Shown piece after piece: positions 10,901 to 22,400 of a stretch of DNA of 64,000 nt (position 1 is its first letter; each line of letters starts with the position of its first letter). Source of the DNA: Deuterostichococcus epilithicus (taxonomy: Eukaryota; Chlorophyta; Trebouxiophyceae; Prasiolales; Stichococcaceae); contig JAVTLE010000017.1 of assembly GCA_033439295.1 (NCBI GenBank), forward strand, positions 496,001-560,000, written 5' to 3'. The notes under the pieces are model-generated. The model saw nothing but the letters and a program-made list of their open reading frames with translations. It had not been told where the DNA came from and did not search any database. The position numbers and the translations under genes were made by a program.

Positions 10901-13900
10901 TCAGCTGCTGATGCCAGCGCACTCTGGACTATTCGGCTGTTCGCCCGGAAGGACCTCAGAGAGAACAACCAATTTCCATGGAGGTTCAGGTTCGGGTGAG
11001 TTTGTACACACTTTTCGATGACTCGCGGACGTTGACAGTGACGCCGTCGTTCTGGGCGACGGCGGCCGCTGCATGCAAGTGGCCCGACTCAGTCGCTTTG
11101 CTGTTGCCCGCGCGGGAGTCCACCTGCACCGCGGTGCCTGCGGCCGCCTCGCCGGCTGCGGCGCCGGCTGTGGGCACGCCAGCGCTGTCGGCGGGGGCTT
11201 CCGCCGCCGACTCCGCGGCGGCGGCAGCGCCGCCGCCGTCAGCCGGCCAAGCGCCTGGGAGCTCGCCACTTCCTGCGTCCTCCGCTGCCCGCCCCTCGCC
11301 TGGCGTCCCCGTGCGACTGCCGCCGTGAGCGACATCCAGAACAGCGGCTGCGGCAACAGCGGGCAGCACCGGCGCGTCCAGAGCAGGGTTTACTGAGGGC
11401 GCTGTCGCCGCCGCCGCCGCAGCCTGCNNNNCCGCCNCCNCCNGGTGCGCCGCCGCAGGCNGGGCAGCGGCTGCCGCCACAGGGAGGCCGGAAGCCAGCT
11501 CGGCTGCCTCGCCGTCGGCGCCGTCGCCGCGAATCCTCCCGAGACGCTCTCGCGCCTGCAGAGGCACTTGCTGACAAGGTGAACGAGGCACCTCGCCGTG
11601 CGACGAGAAGAGGTCTGGAGAGCAGTTGCTGGAGGGCTGGCATGCGTGGGTCAGACTTCCAGTTGCCTGTCCACACGGTGACTTGCGCAACATCGGTGCA
11701 GCAGGCCGGTGGGCACCTGCGCTCGGCAGGTCTGCTAGTCCGGGCACACCGGCCTGACCCGGCCCAGAGGTGCAGAAGCGCACAAGATGTTGAAACGTGT
11801 TCGAGGTCCCCGCTGGCACGCTCTGCAATGTCGAAGCAGGAGCCGTCTTCCGTGTGCGCACACCTGCACGATGAGGGCTCGGGCGTCGGCGCCGGCGCCG
11901 CCGCCCNGCTCGCNCGNCNTNCTGCTCCGCNGCAGCNGCAGGTCCGCGCCGTCGGCGTCCGCCGCCGCGCCCGCCGCCGCCGCCCCGCCGCCGGGTTCGC
12001 CGGTCCCGTCCCCCGCCGCATCGGCGCGAGCCGCAGCTGCGTCGGCGACGCGGGCTGCGACGGCGGGCGCCGCTGCGCCGCGCTTGCCGGCTGCCGCAGC
12101 GACTTGGCATCTCGATCCGCGGGCGGCACGTGGCTCAGCGCCTCCGCCAGGCCGCCGCTGCTGCTGCCGCTGGCCAGGCGCGGCGAGGTGGCGCCGCCGC
12201 TCGTGATGGTTCGCTGCAGCTGCTCCTGGGCAGACGCGAAGAAGGCGTGCGCGCCTGCGGGGGCGGGGCCAGGGGTTTCAACAAGAGCTCAAGACGCTGC
12301 CGTCGAAATGGCGGCAACAGCACACCCCTGAGGGCGCAGCGGATGCGCGGACAGTCTCGCGGCCACCCGCCGAAGACGGCGCCCGGCGTGTCACACATCA
12401 GAAAGGAGGGAGGAAAGAGGAAGGAGGAAGGAGGAAGTATTGTGCACCGGGGCTGCGTGGGGAGGGCGNGAGAGGCGTGCGGGAGCCAGCGGCGCCGCCG
12501 CCGCCAGCGCTGGCGCCCAGCCCAGAGCGGCCGTGCAGCCCCAGGCCACGCCCTCCCGGAATCCTCATGGCCTCCGCCTGTAGAACACGCAAACAGAGGC
12601 AACATGTTATCGGGCACCGTCTAGCGCCAATTATTGGCAGTGTGCCGCTTCGGCGGGGGTGCAGTCGCCGCCGCTGCTCCGTGGCAGCCAGCAGGACTAG
12701 AGGGGAACAGTCGTGTCCGGTCCGACAATGCAGCGTGGGGTTCAGGGCTCTCACGCAGACCAGCTGCAGCTGCGTCCACCTCTGAAGGCACAGATGGAGT
12801 AGGAGAAGCGGGGCACTTTTTGGTCAGTTTATAACAGGGAGCTCACCATGGCGCTGGTGCGGTCGCCCGACCAGGTTCGCGGTATGCTCCCTGGCCGGTC
12901 AGCTTCGAGCGCCGCCGCAGAAAGCATTGCGCTGTGGCCGCTCGGCGGGCCCGCCGCCGACTCTGAGCGCGTGCTGAAACTGAACGCGGCCTGTGCGGCC
13001 AGGAGTGTGCCACCGATAAGCGTCGCCTGGGACTGGTCGAGGGGGTAGTACTCCTGCCAGGGCTCGAGGTCTGGGCGATGGCCGGCAGGCTGGCGGGCGG
13101 CCACGGCACAGCGGACTGCCGCTCTCAGATCAGATGTGCCTGGTCCACATGAACGCGGTGGCCAGACAGCATAAGTGTGCTCTGTGTGCAGCTGCAAGCG
13201 TGCAAGACCTGCACCAGACCCATCTGCAAGGGCAAGGACAAAGTGCAGATCCACTGCCATCCTGCCGCTGACGATGTCACCCGCACATGAGGCTCGAAGG
13301 GCGGCGCGGAGCTTTGGCGCGGCCCCAGCAGCGACAAGGCCAGTGGCACACGGGACGCCATGTCATTGCCGCCGCTGATGCTGCGGCGCACCCCCGCTGG
13401 GCGCAGCGGGCCAGCGGCCGCACCCGCCTGAGACGCCTCCGCAGAGCTCCGCCGGCCGTGTGCCGCGCCTCCCGCCCGCGGCGCGGGCCGTCTCTGCCGC
13501 CGCCGCGGCCTGCGCCGCCGCCGCCGCCGCCGCCACGGCGCCCGTCTCGGCCGGCGGCAGCGGCCACGACCCAGAGGACAGATTCCGCGCGAGTGGCGCC
13601 TCTGCAGCGTCGCGGGCCTGGTCTCGCGACACTGTTTCGGAGGCGGATTTGAGGGCGCGGGACGGCGCGACGCTCCGCTGCCGGCCCCTGTACTGCGGCG
13701 GCGGCGCCNGCAGCGTGCCGACCGTGACCGAGGCCGGCAGCGACGCCGTGTGGCGGAGCTCTGCCGNGACTGCGGCCAGCGCAGCCGGGTCGTCAGACGG
13801 CGCCGGCGGCGCAGTCGGAGGCGTCTGCGGCTGCCGGCGTAGAGCCCAGGCGGAAGGAGGGCCCGGCCCGCTGCAGCGAGCGCGTGCGACCGCGGAATGC

Positions 13901-14517
13901 AGCGGTGTCACCGGAGGGCGGCGGCCGGTACCCGCTGGCAGGCGCTGCAGGCGCCTGCTGCTGCACGGCGCCGCCGGCTGCGCTGGCTGCGGCGGCGCGG
14001 GCGACGGCGCCGGCGCCGGCGGGGGGGGGTCGTGGCTGGTGCCCCTGGGGCTGGGAGGCCCGCTTCCACCGACAAGGGCCTGCAGTTCTGCCGCGGCGAG
14101 GGTGGCGGCGCCGCGCAGGGGCCGTGCCGCCCGTTGCGCCCGCGCGGCTGCGTCGCGGGCGAGCAACGTCCTTGGCCGCAGCTCCGCCGCGGGGCCTGCC
14201 GCCGCCACATCGCTGGGCTGCAGCAGTTCTGGCGGCAGCGCCTCGGCCGCAGCGGCCGCGGCCGCGGCCGCCGCAGCAACGGCGTCCGGCGAGGCTGGCG
14301 ACGAGGGGGACTGTTGCTGCGCGAGCGGCGACGCCGGCGCGGCAGCGCTCAGTGGCGGCTCTGGCGTCGTCGGCGCCTGCGGCTGATCGAAGGAGCGCCT
14401 CCCGCTGCGGGCCGCGCTGCCGCGAGGTGACGGAGCCGGTGCGGGCTTTGGAGGGCTGCTGATGCCGCCAGTGGCACCTGCATTGAGCGCGCGGATGCGG
14501 TCGCGGACGCTGCTCAT
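7937..14517 (-). CDS. Long disordered / coiled-coil protein, orphan
   Basis: Twelve exons on the minus strand: 14517-13392, 13115-12847, 12577-12448, 12254-11864, 11555-11012, 10682-10589, 10455-10300, 10117-9974, 9742-9592, 8879-8750, 8566-8423, 8082-7937, about 1140 aa. Starts MSSVRDRIRALNAGATGG. Residues 1 to about 800 are low-complexity Ala/Pro/Ser/Gly-rich and presumably disordered. The middle (EDHMMNKLMAVVERLQQELF, then ARSEAEKLVGGLREATADRQ and RTLGERRRRVHQLRVAARA) is a clear coiled coil. The C-terminus is Gly/Ser-rich and ends RPSASQRSL. Phases fit at all junctions except that exon 12254-11864 is one base out. It contains runs of N (11887-11937), so the shift is most likely a sequence gap. 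The end of exon 1 is the least certain boundary. No family is recognised; a scaffold or cytoskeletal role is only a guess. Confidence 0.62.
8345..8384. repeat. 20-bp exact tandem duplication
   Basis: Bases 8345-8364 are repeated exactly at 8365-8384, inside an intron of the gene at 7937-14517. Confidence 0.9.
11427..11937. other. Ambiguous bases (N) in GC-rich exons
   Basis: Runs and single Ns occur at about 11427-11461 and 11887-11937, with isolated ones near 12469, 13710, 13767 and 44855-44857. All fall in extreme-GC coding sequence. They limit the reading frame of two exons in the gene at 7937-14517. Confidence 0.95.
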
Positions 14518-16547
14518 GGCGGCGCGTTGTGCCGCGGCAGCGCTTCTGCGTGGTCACATCCAGCCAGCGGCCCTGTGGTGCCGGCAGCGGCTGCCACGCT
14601 GGCCTGCCTGCTGCCCGTCCCGCGGCAAGTTTATACTTTTCTAAACGGCCCGTTCTTGAGCCTCAAGCGCCTGCAGAGTACATACGCGAGTAAAGCGCTG
14701 CCGGCGGACAGTACACCTGTAAGGACGATCAGGCCGGCTTCACGCGTACTGGTGCACGGACCGCACCGAAGACTCGAAGATCGCGTGCTAGCGCCGGGCG
14801 AGGTCTGCCGGCTGGCAGCTCGACGCTCGTGCAGTTGCAGCGATCACCACTCGAAAGAGATTGCGGCCATGTTGGCTCGCAGATTCGGAAGCTCTGCAAA
14901 GCAACGGCAGAGCTTGGATTGTCACAGCGATCCGGCAGAAGCCGTGATCGAATTGTGGGGTGAGCCGCGGTTTGGGACAGGGGCGCTTGCTGCACCGCGA
15001 TTTTGCTCGTCGGAGGGCCAGGCCGGACTGCGGCTGGGCCGCGCGACCTGGCGAACCGGGGATACAGGTCCGCAGGAGGAGTCCAGCAGACACGCAAAAG
15101 TTGTCGGCTTCGCTTCATGCCCTTCGTGCATCTGCACGGCCATCCGGCAGAGGTACGACGGCCTCGACGTCGGCGTCCCTTCTCGCAAGCATGCGATGTA
15201 CCTCGTCAGGCTTCTGGCGCCTACCTTGTGATCGCCAGTTGCGTCTGCGTCGACAATACAGCTACCAGGACGGGCGGGCGTACCGGAAAAACAAGCCGGT
15301 GTGTTACCAGGGCTAATTTCTGTTTTCCGCTTTCAATCGCTCGCCGCGCAGCGGAGTAGGAGGTCTCTTATTATTGTCCGTTCACTCAGCCGGCAACTCT
15401 CTGGCGCTGGCGGCAATCTCGATTGCGATCACCTTAGGCGCTTGTGATGAACCGCCATTGTTGGGCCGGCGGCCGAGTGATCCCCCGCTGGCCGCTGCCC
15501 TGCCTGCAATCAGCTTTGCACCCGCGCCTGCAGCATCGACAGTCGGCAGGACATATGCTGCAGCGGCAGAGGGTGCAAACTTTGGGTGAGAGGCGGCCGC
15601 TCGACGCGGATTCCAAGTGCCAGCGAGGCAGCAGCTCGTCTTCCGAGGCCAACGAGTGCGCCACAAACTCCGCTGTTTCGAATCTTGTTTGAGACTTTGC
15701 GCGCGGTCAAGGGTGAGATTGGGCGCTGGATGCCGCGCGGCGCGCCTTCAGTGTGCTTAGTTGGCCTGCCTTGCATTCTTCCGGTACACCAGACACGAGA
15801 GCATTGTGGTGCTGCCTCACTTTTGCAGAGCTGCGACTGTCGTGGCCATCCTGGATGACTTCACAGCCCTCGAGCGTCGAGCTGCTGTGGGTCGCTCAGG
15901 CGCTGCCGCAAATCTGCTGGCAATCAGGCTGCCTCGGCGGTAAAAGCATGTTTGCGCTCCGCCTCTGCAGACCAGTATCACTAATTGCGTACACTGCCGC
16001 GACAAATGAAGCGGTCCTAGCTGTAAAGCTCTGCAGCCTGCTGTCGACTGCTGTTGTTTGCCGACGGTGCACTGATGCGCTCACCTGGCCCAACAATGCC
16101 TTCGCCAGAGCTCATGCCACTCGCAGCACCTGACCAGCAAACTCGCTTCTTCGCAGACGCCAGCGCCTGAACACGGCCAGCCGCAGATCGTGCGCTCCAT
16201 GCCCTGTAGCGGGCAGCGGTACCTGTGGCACAGTGCGGCAAGACCACAGTGGCAGCTGAGCCGCTTCAAATCAATACCGCACGCTCCGAGGCATGGCGTT
16301 CAGCGGCACCAGGGCGCGGCTCCTTCGCACACCGAGTGAGCCGTGAGGCGGCGCCCGCCAGCGGACGGCCTGTGCAGCGGCGGTGGCAGTCACCTGGGGC
16401 GGAGCGAACGGCGGCAGCCTCACGGCGCGGCACCCCAGCGAACTGGCCCCGGTCAGCTCGAGCAGCTGCGGCAGCGGCCGGAGCTGACAGGCAGCCCCGC
16501 AGCGCGGCGTTTGAAAGCAGCAAACCAATCGCGAGCATCCACCTGCC
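14518..16547. other. Divergent intergenic region, 2 kb
   Basis: It lies between the start codons of the minus-strand gene at 14517 and the plus-strand gene at 16548, so it should contain both promoters and 5' UTRs. GC is lower than in the exons. A stretch at about 15374-15589 is open and protein-like on both strands, but no splice partners in phase were found, so no gene is called. Confidence 0.45.
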
Positions 16548-19201
16548 ATGGACGTGCCGGCCGGTCGTCGTTGGGCGCACCTGCCGGGCCTGCTGGCGGC
16601 CCTGGAGGCGCTCGTTGCGCACCTGGAGAGGGACCCGCGGGTGCGGACACCCGAGACTCCCCTGTCCCGCCCAGCTGCAACAGTTTGGGCATGCACTGCC
16701 AGCTGCCACCCCAGTGCCTCCAGGCGGCCCATCGACCTCGCCGCTGGTGCAGCGGCAGGTGCTCAGACGAGCTGCGCCTGCTGCCAGCAAGTCTCCGAAG
16801 CCTGCTGAGGTCCCAACGGCACATCGTGCGGCGGGTTTGATGTGCAGCCACCGCCAGCGGCGGGGTTTTGCTGAGGGCTAGCAGCCCCAGGTGCTGTTTT
16901 GCGGTGCGCGGCACGACATTGACCAGCAGTCGGACAGGCTCAGATGCCAGCTGGATTTTGAAGAGGTGGAGCCAGCTTCCAAGATCAAAATTACATGTAA
17001 ACTTGCTTTTGGCTCCGCCTCTGCAGGGCGCCGGTGCTGTGGACGCCTTCCGGGCGCTGAGTCAGCAGGCGGCGCCGCAGGTGGAGCTGTGCCGGCCCGG
17101 GGTGCTGCGCCCATTGGTTTTCCTGGTGAATTATTTTATCTGTTGTAATGCATCTCCATGTCATATGCACTGATGAAGGCATGCTTTTGCCTCTGTTCAT
17201 CGAATAAACAACAGAGACAAAGCAGTCTCACTTCTCGTGTGCTTGGGCGAATTCAGGTGGCCACGAGCGGCCACCCTGACACGTCGCGCCTTGCGGCGCG
17301 GCTGCTGTGCGGCATTGCCGAGGCAGGCGGCCCCGCATGCGCCGCCGTCAGGTGAGTGACTGCACATGCAAATGGTGTCGATGGCAATGTGAACATGGGG
17401 GGCATTGCAAGGTGCCGTGGTGTGCAAGCGGAGGCAGGCCAGACGCTGCCTCGACCTTCAGGCAAGCGTGCAGCAACACGAGAGGTGGGTGCTCCCTTTA
17501 AAATTTGAGAACCCTGAACCCTTAACCTGCAGGGGCGCCGGCGGCATTGAGGCGCTCGTGCGGCTCGCCGGCCGCGCCGGCGGCGGCGCCGAGGGCTTGA
17601 GCCGCGCCGACGCGCTTGCCGCGGAGGCGGCCGTCGAGGCGCTGCGCGAGCTGCTATCCTGCGGCGCGCCGGCACTGAGCCCCGCCGAGGATGACGCGGA
17701 CGGCGAGCCCGGCTGGCTGGATGCCGCTTCTGCCTTCCGCGCCGCTGGCGGCATCCCGATGGCGGTGCAGCTGGTGGCTTTTGGCCCCGACCGCCGCATC
17801 GTGCGTGACGATCTTGCGGTTCTCGCGGCGCTGCTGTGCGGCGAAGGTGAGCAAAGCACTGGAAACTATGGGATGATCAATGCCTGGAACAATGTTGGGC
17901 GGGCTGGCTGCATATCCAGCACAGCGCACTTGAGGTACCAATGGCGCCATTGCAGATTGCATGAAAGGCCACAGGTGGCGGCTGTGCCGAGTCGCCACTG
18001 CATGGCCTGGCACAGCACCTGCCCTGCTGCCCAGTCGGCCCGCCGCTTCCAAACCAGCGCTCACCCTGCCGCTGCAGAGGCGGCGGTGAGCGATGCGGCG
18101 ATCGACTTGCGCGCCGCCTCCGCTGCGGAATTCCAGGCGGCAGGCGGGCTGGCCGCCCTCGCTGGCGTCGTTGCCGCCGGCTGCCGCTCGCCGGCCGCAG
18201 CGTCAGCCGTTGGCAAGGTGCATCAGCCATACTGTGCGCCGGCGTCATCCTCAGTGACATGCAGCTCGCCCTTCTCGAGTCAGGTCCAAGGGGCAAGCGC
18301 ATCCCTGCACACAGTCGCAAGATTGCTGTGTGCCGTCTGGTGCCGTGTCCTGCACGACTCGAGATCAGGCGCTGCACCATGCTGGAGGAGTGGTAGCGGC
18401 CTGCGGCGCCCTGAGGTCCGGTCCCTGCTGGGCATCAGAGCAGCCTGCATGCGCACCAGTGTCTGTCACAACATGTGGTCGCAGGCGCTGCGCATTCGCA
18501 TGGGGCCGGGGCAGCCGTTCGCCCCAGGGTGCAGGAGGATCCGAGGCAGCAGGCTCCAAGACAGCGGAACAAGGACACAGCCACCGCAAAACCCACACTC
18601 GCAGGCGCTGCGCATCCTGCGGGAGCTGGTGGCGGCCAACGGCGCCGCGCTGCCGGCGGTGGAGGAGGCCGGCGGCGTCGCCGCTGCCATCGGCGCCCTG
18701 GATGGCGGCGGAAGCAGCGGCGGCGGCAGCAGCGGCGGCGGCTTCGGTGGTGCTGACGCCGCCTGTGCGGCGCAGGAGGTACGTCTCAGTGTCAGCAGGT
18801 CTCGGGTTGAAGAAGGGACGGCCTCATGAGCAGCGGGCGTGAGCTCTCACGAGTGCAGACAGGGAGGCTGTTGATGCCTTGCACGTCCGCTGCACATGCG
18901 ATGGCAGGGCTGCTCCTGGGAGTGTATTCCCGGCTGATCTCGGCATCTCGTGACGGGTTTTCGCATCTAGCTTATGCGAATGGGCGTCCTTGCACACAAG
19001 CCTGCGGTTGTCCCCTGCACAGCAGCGCGCAGCATGATGGTCAGTAGAGGGACTCGCAAAACCGGAAGTGCGAGTCTGCTCTGCTGCCTGCAGACCCTGG
19101 CGGTGTTTGGGAGGCACTACCGGCCGCCGCTGGCATCGCGCCGCAGCAACACAGCCCTCGCTGATTCGTTCACCAGCACAGCAGGTGCATGCTGGGTCTG
19201 A
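16548..19201 (+). CDS. Armadillo-repeat protein
   Basis: Eight exons: 16548-16640, 16891-16965, 17027-17116, 17257-17351, 17533-17846, 18078-18217, 18605-18778, 19094-19201. All are in phase, 1089 nt, 362 aa. Start MDVPAGRRWAHLPGLLAALE. The body is helical with armadillo-style units: GAGAVDAFRALSQQ, SRLAARLLCGIAEAGG, GAGGIEALVRLAG, FRAAGGIPMAVQLVA, FQAAGGLAALAGVV, ALRILRELVAANG and VEEAGGVAAAIGAL, each with the 'aGgi..Lv.ll' signature. Armadillo repeats are protein-binding superhelices; the partner is unknown. The terminal exon is open to TGA at 19199. However, a good donor at 19185 would instead splice in phase into the ankyrin gene that begins 293 bp later, so the two could be one ARM-ankyrin protein. 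Confidence 0.75.
17506..17532 (+). repeat. Telomere-like tract at an intron acceptor
   Basis: The sequence immediately before the acceptor of exon 17533-17846 is a degenerate CCCTGAA/CCCTTAA tract occupying the polypyrimidine-tract position. It resembles the CCCTAAA algal/plant telomere unit. Confidence 0.6.
18478..18515 (+). repeat. Decayed copy of exon 18605 acceptor edge
   Basis: The segment around 18478-18515 repeats 'gcaggcgctgcgcat' from the acceptor and start of exon 18605-18778, about 120 bp upstream, within the intron. Confidence 0.6.
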
Positions 19202-19493
19202 CTGTCAGCCACATTGCAAGATGCACCTCGTGCAGTCGCCGCATCGCATGCATCGTGTGCGGAGGTCATCAATAGCTGCGCTCCACGTGCGGGCTGCTGC
19301 TGCTGCTGCGACTGCTGCGGCGACTTCGCCTGCATCCGATTCGCGATTTTACCTCCGACACCACCAGAGCGGCGCCTTGCGTTGGTTTTCGCTTGCTGGT
19401 GCCGCGTCAGGTTTGCGGCGGCCACGACATGCACTACAAAGCAAAGCACAGCGAAGCAAACCTGCTCATGCTCTGATCGCAGCCCGACCCTCA

Positions 19494-22400
19494 ATGGCGA
19501 CGACGGCCGGGCGCACATCCAACCAGGAGATCGAGGCAGCCAGCAACGGCGGCAGCGACGGCGACGGCAGCGACAGCGGCGACCGCGACAGCGGCAGCCG
19601 CGAGCCGGCGGTTGCGGGGGCGGGCGGCACCGTCCCCCCAAGCCCCAGCCTGGCATACATGCGTGCAAAGGCGGCCCGCGCTGCCAACGCTGCATCCGTG
19701 CGCACAACCCCCGGCTGTGCAGTCTCTCTTTGCCCAGCCCCGCCCTGGACCCCAAGCCCTGGGTGCACTCAGGCTGGGGCTACGTGCGGCTGCAAAGCCG
19801 GGTCTCAGTCATCCATCTGTCCAGGCTGCCAGCTGTCCTGGTGATGCGCGCATGCAGGGGGCGCTGGAGGGGGCGTGACCTTGCACAACCTGCCACCCCT
19901 GCAGCCTAGTCGTTCCGTGATTGCCTGTGTCCCCAACCCAGAAAACCACCCATCAAAGCACCGCCTGCACTCCCACTTCACCCCCTGTGCACAGGAGGGA
20001 AAGGGGCCGCTGCACTGGGCGGCACAGTTTGGCGATGCGGCGGCGCTGCGGCGGCTGTTGCGCGCGACCCTTGACGTGTGCGCCCCGGACGCTGCCGGCA
20101 ACTCGCCGCTGCATCTCGCCGCCCTCAACGGCCACCTGTGAGCTTGGGACGCCCCTCGGCAACCTCACCCCCATCCCCTCTCCCAGGCACATGTGCTGAG
20201 GACGTTCAGAACCGCGAAAATTTTGAAGTGCGTTGGTGCGCCCCGCAAGCCGCCAGCAGCTCGCCGCTGTGTCTCCCGCTGCGCTTCACGGCCACCTGTA
20301 AGCCCGGAAACTCACTCGCTGTGCCTGCTGCCTTTGGCGTATGCAGGTCACTTTGTAACTCCGCCATCAATGCACCACTGTTGCATGGGTTTCGGGCAGG
20401 CAGTGCGTGCGGGCGCTGCTGTGGGGCGGTGGCGGCAACGCACCGGAACCCGTCAATTTGATGCGACCTGCTGAGCCAGTACCTTGGAAAGTGTGAAACA
20501 TCGCTGAACGTAGTAGTCCATGCGCAGGGAGTGCGTGCGGGTGCTGCTGTGGGGCGGTGGCGACGCGATGGCGTTCAACGCCTCAGAGGCGCTGCCCCTC
20601 GACCTGGCCGACACCGCGTCGCCGTCATGGGCGCTGCTTGAGGAGGAGCTGCAGTGGCGCACCTGTCTCAGGGTGAGGCAGTGCACAGTTTGTCTTGGGG
20701 TCACTGTTCATGATTCGGGGTTCATATGTACGTCTTGCAAGCGAAGCTGCAGTGGCGCACCTGCCTCGGGGTGAGGCAGCGAACGAAGCTTCGGTGACAC
20801 CCTCCCGGACGCGCCTGCCGCCTTGTCCCGAGCCTTTGGTGAGGAGTGGTGCAGACGGCTGGCGCGGCTTCTGGGGCGCTAAAATGCCAGTTTGCCTGCA
20901 GGCCAGGACAGTCTTAAGGTCCTGCAGGGCGAATTGTTCTGCTGCCCCTGCGTGATTGGAAGGCTGGAGCCTGATGCGCCCTCTGGGGCCCCTGAGCCCT
21001 AATTTTTCCCGGGGGGCTCGTGGCTCGCACTATTCCTCGACGTCGTGCAAAGCACGTTGCAGCCAGCACGCAGGCGCACGAGCGGCAGCCAGCGGAGCCG
21101 GCCAGCGAGCCAGGCGCAGGCGGCGGCTGCTGTACCACCTGCAGCAAAGACGAAAATGCCTTTCGTGTTTGTGCTGGACTATCAAGCATTTGAGCTTTCA
21201 CATGCAGGCATCACGCCTGTGCGAGCTGGTATGGGAAGGCGCAGACTGGCCACAGCCGCTGAAAATTGTCAACCCTTGCGCGCGTCAACATGCAGGCGTC
21301 GCACCCCTGCGACCTGGTGTGGGAGGGAGCCGACAGGCCGCAGCCGCTGCTGTCAGGCAGCCGCCGCGGCTCCCCTGACGGCGACCGCAGCGATTCCGGC
21401 AGCGACGGCGGCGGCAATGCCCTTGAGACCCCAGCCAGCCTGGGCTCGCTCGCCGCCTCCGACCGCTCGCACACAGGTGGCTTGTCGGTTGTTCCTCAGT
21501 GGTTTCCAGCGGGCGCGGCGTTTTCGTGCTGTTCCAGCTGCTCCGTGGTGTTCGCGTGGCGGTGCCAGGCCGTGTTGAGGCCCCGCCGAGGGCTGCTGCG
21601 CAGGGCGGCAGGCGCGGCGCCTGCCTGCCGCCGCCACTGAGTGGTGCCTGCGCTCCGGCCCGGGCGCCCAGCACGACCTTGCAATTCAGCCATCGGCGCC
21701 TGGATGCAAAAGCGCGCGGGGAATGCGCCGCGCCCGGCCCATTTCACGGAACGAAACCAGACGTAACGAAACATAACGTTCGTAACGCTCCTTGTGCGTT
21801 CACTGCAGGCATGCAGTGCCACTTTGACGCGCTCACCGGAGAGGTGGTCGTGTGCGAAAGCGAGCGGCGCCCGCAGCCGGCGCCGCCGGCGGCCAGCCTG
21901 GTTGGCTTGGGCGCAAAAGGCAGGCGCAAGAAGGAGAAGGGTGCGCCGCGTGACTGGAATGTCAGCATGCCGATGGCGGGAGCGCTCTGCACATCTGCGG
22001 CGATCACAAACCCCGCACACGTCGCTGCCCGCGTAGTCTGCGTGCAGCAGTCCATGATCTGCCGATGTCCGCCATGCGCGGCGAGCAAGCCCAGTGCATG
22101 GGCCTTATCCCTGGATGGCAGCACCAGTGCGAGGTACGTCTCAGACCCATGCATGTGACCCGCAGCCCCGCCGAAGCTGCGGAGCCGGCTGATGGCCTGC
22201 GCCTGCGGTGGTTCCTCCGGCGACCTGCGCAGTGGCGCAGGGCGCGGCCGCGGCAAAGAAACGGTGCTGCTGTCCTACCGGCTCGCGGCGGAGCCGCTCG
22301 ACAAGCTGTCGGTCTATGTGTCGCTCGACACTCCCGATCCAGTCCTGGGTGCGTGGGTTCTCGATCCATTGTTGCCCCTCGGACCACTCTATCTGCTGCC

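Noticed and set aside
14527-15231. 234-residue plus-strand frame in the divergent region
   Set aside because: Codon third positions are not GC-biased as in the real exons here, there is no domain, and no splice partners were found.
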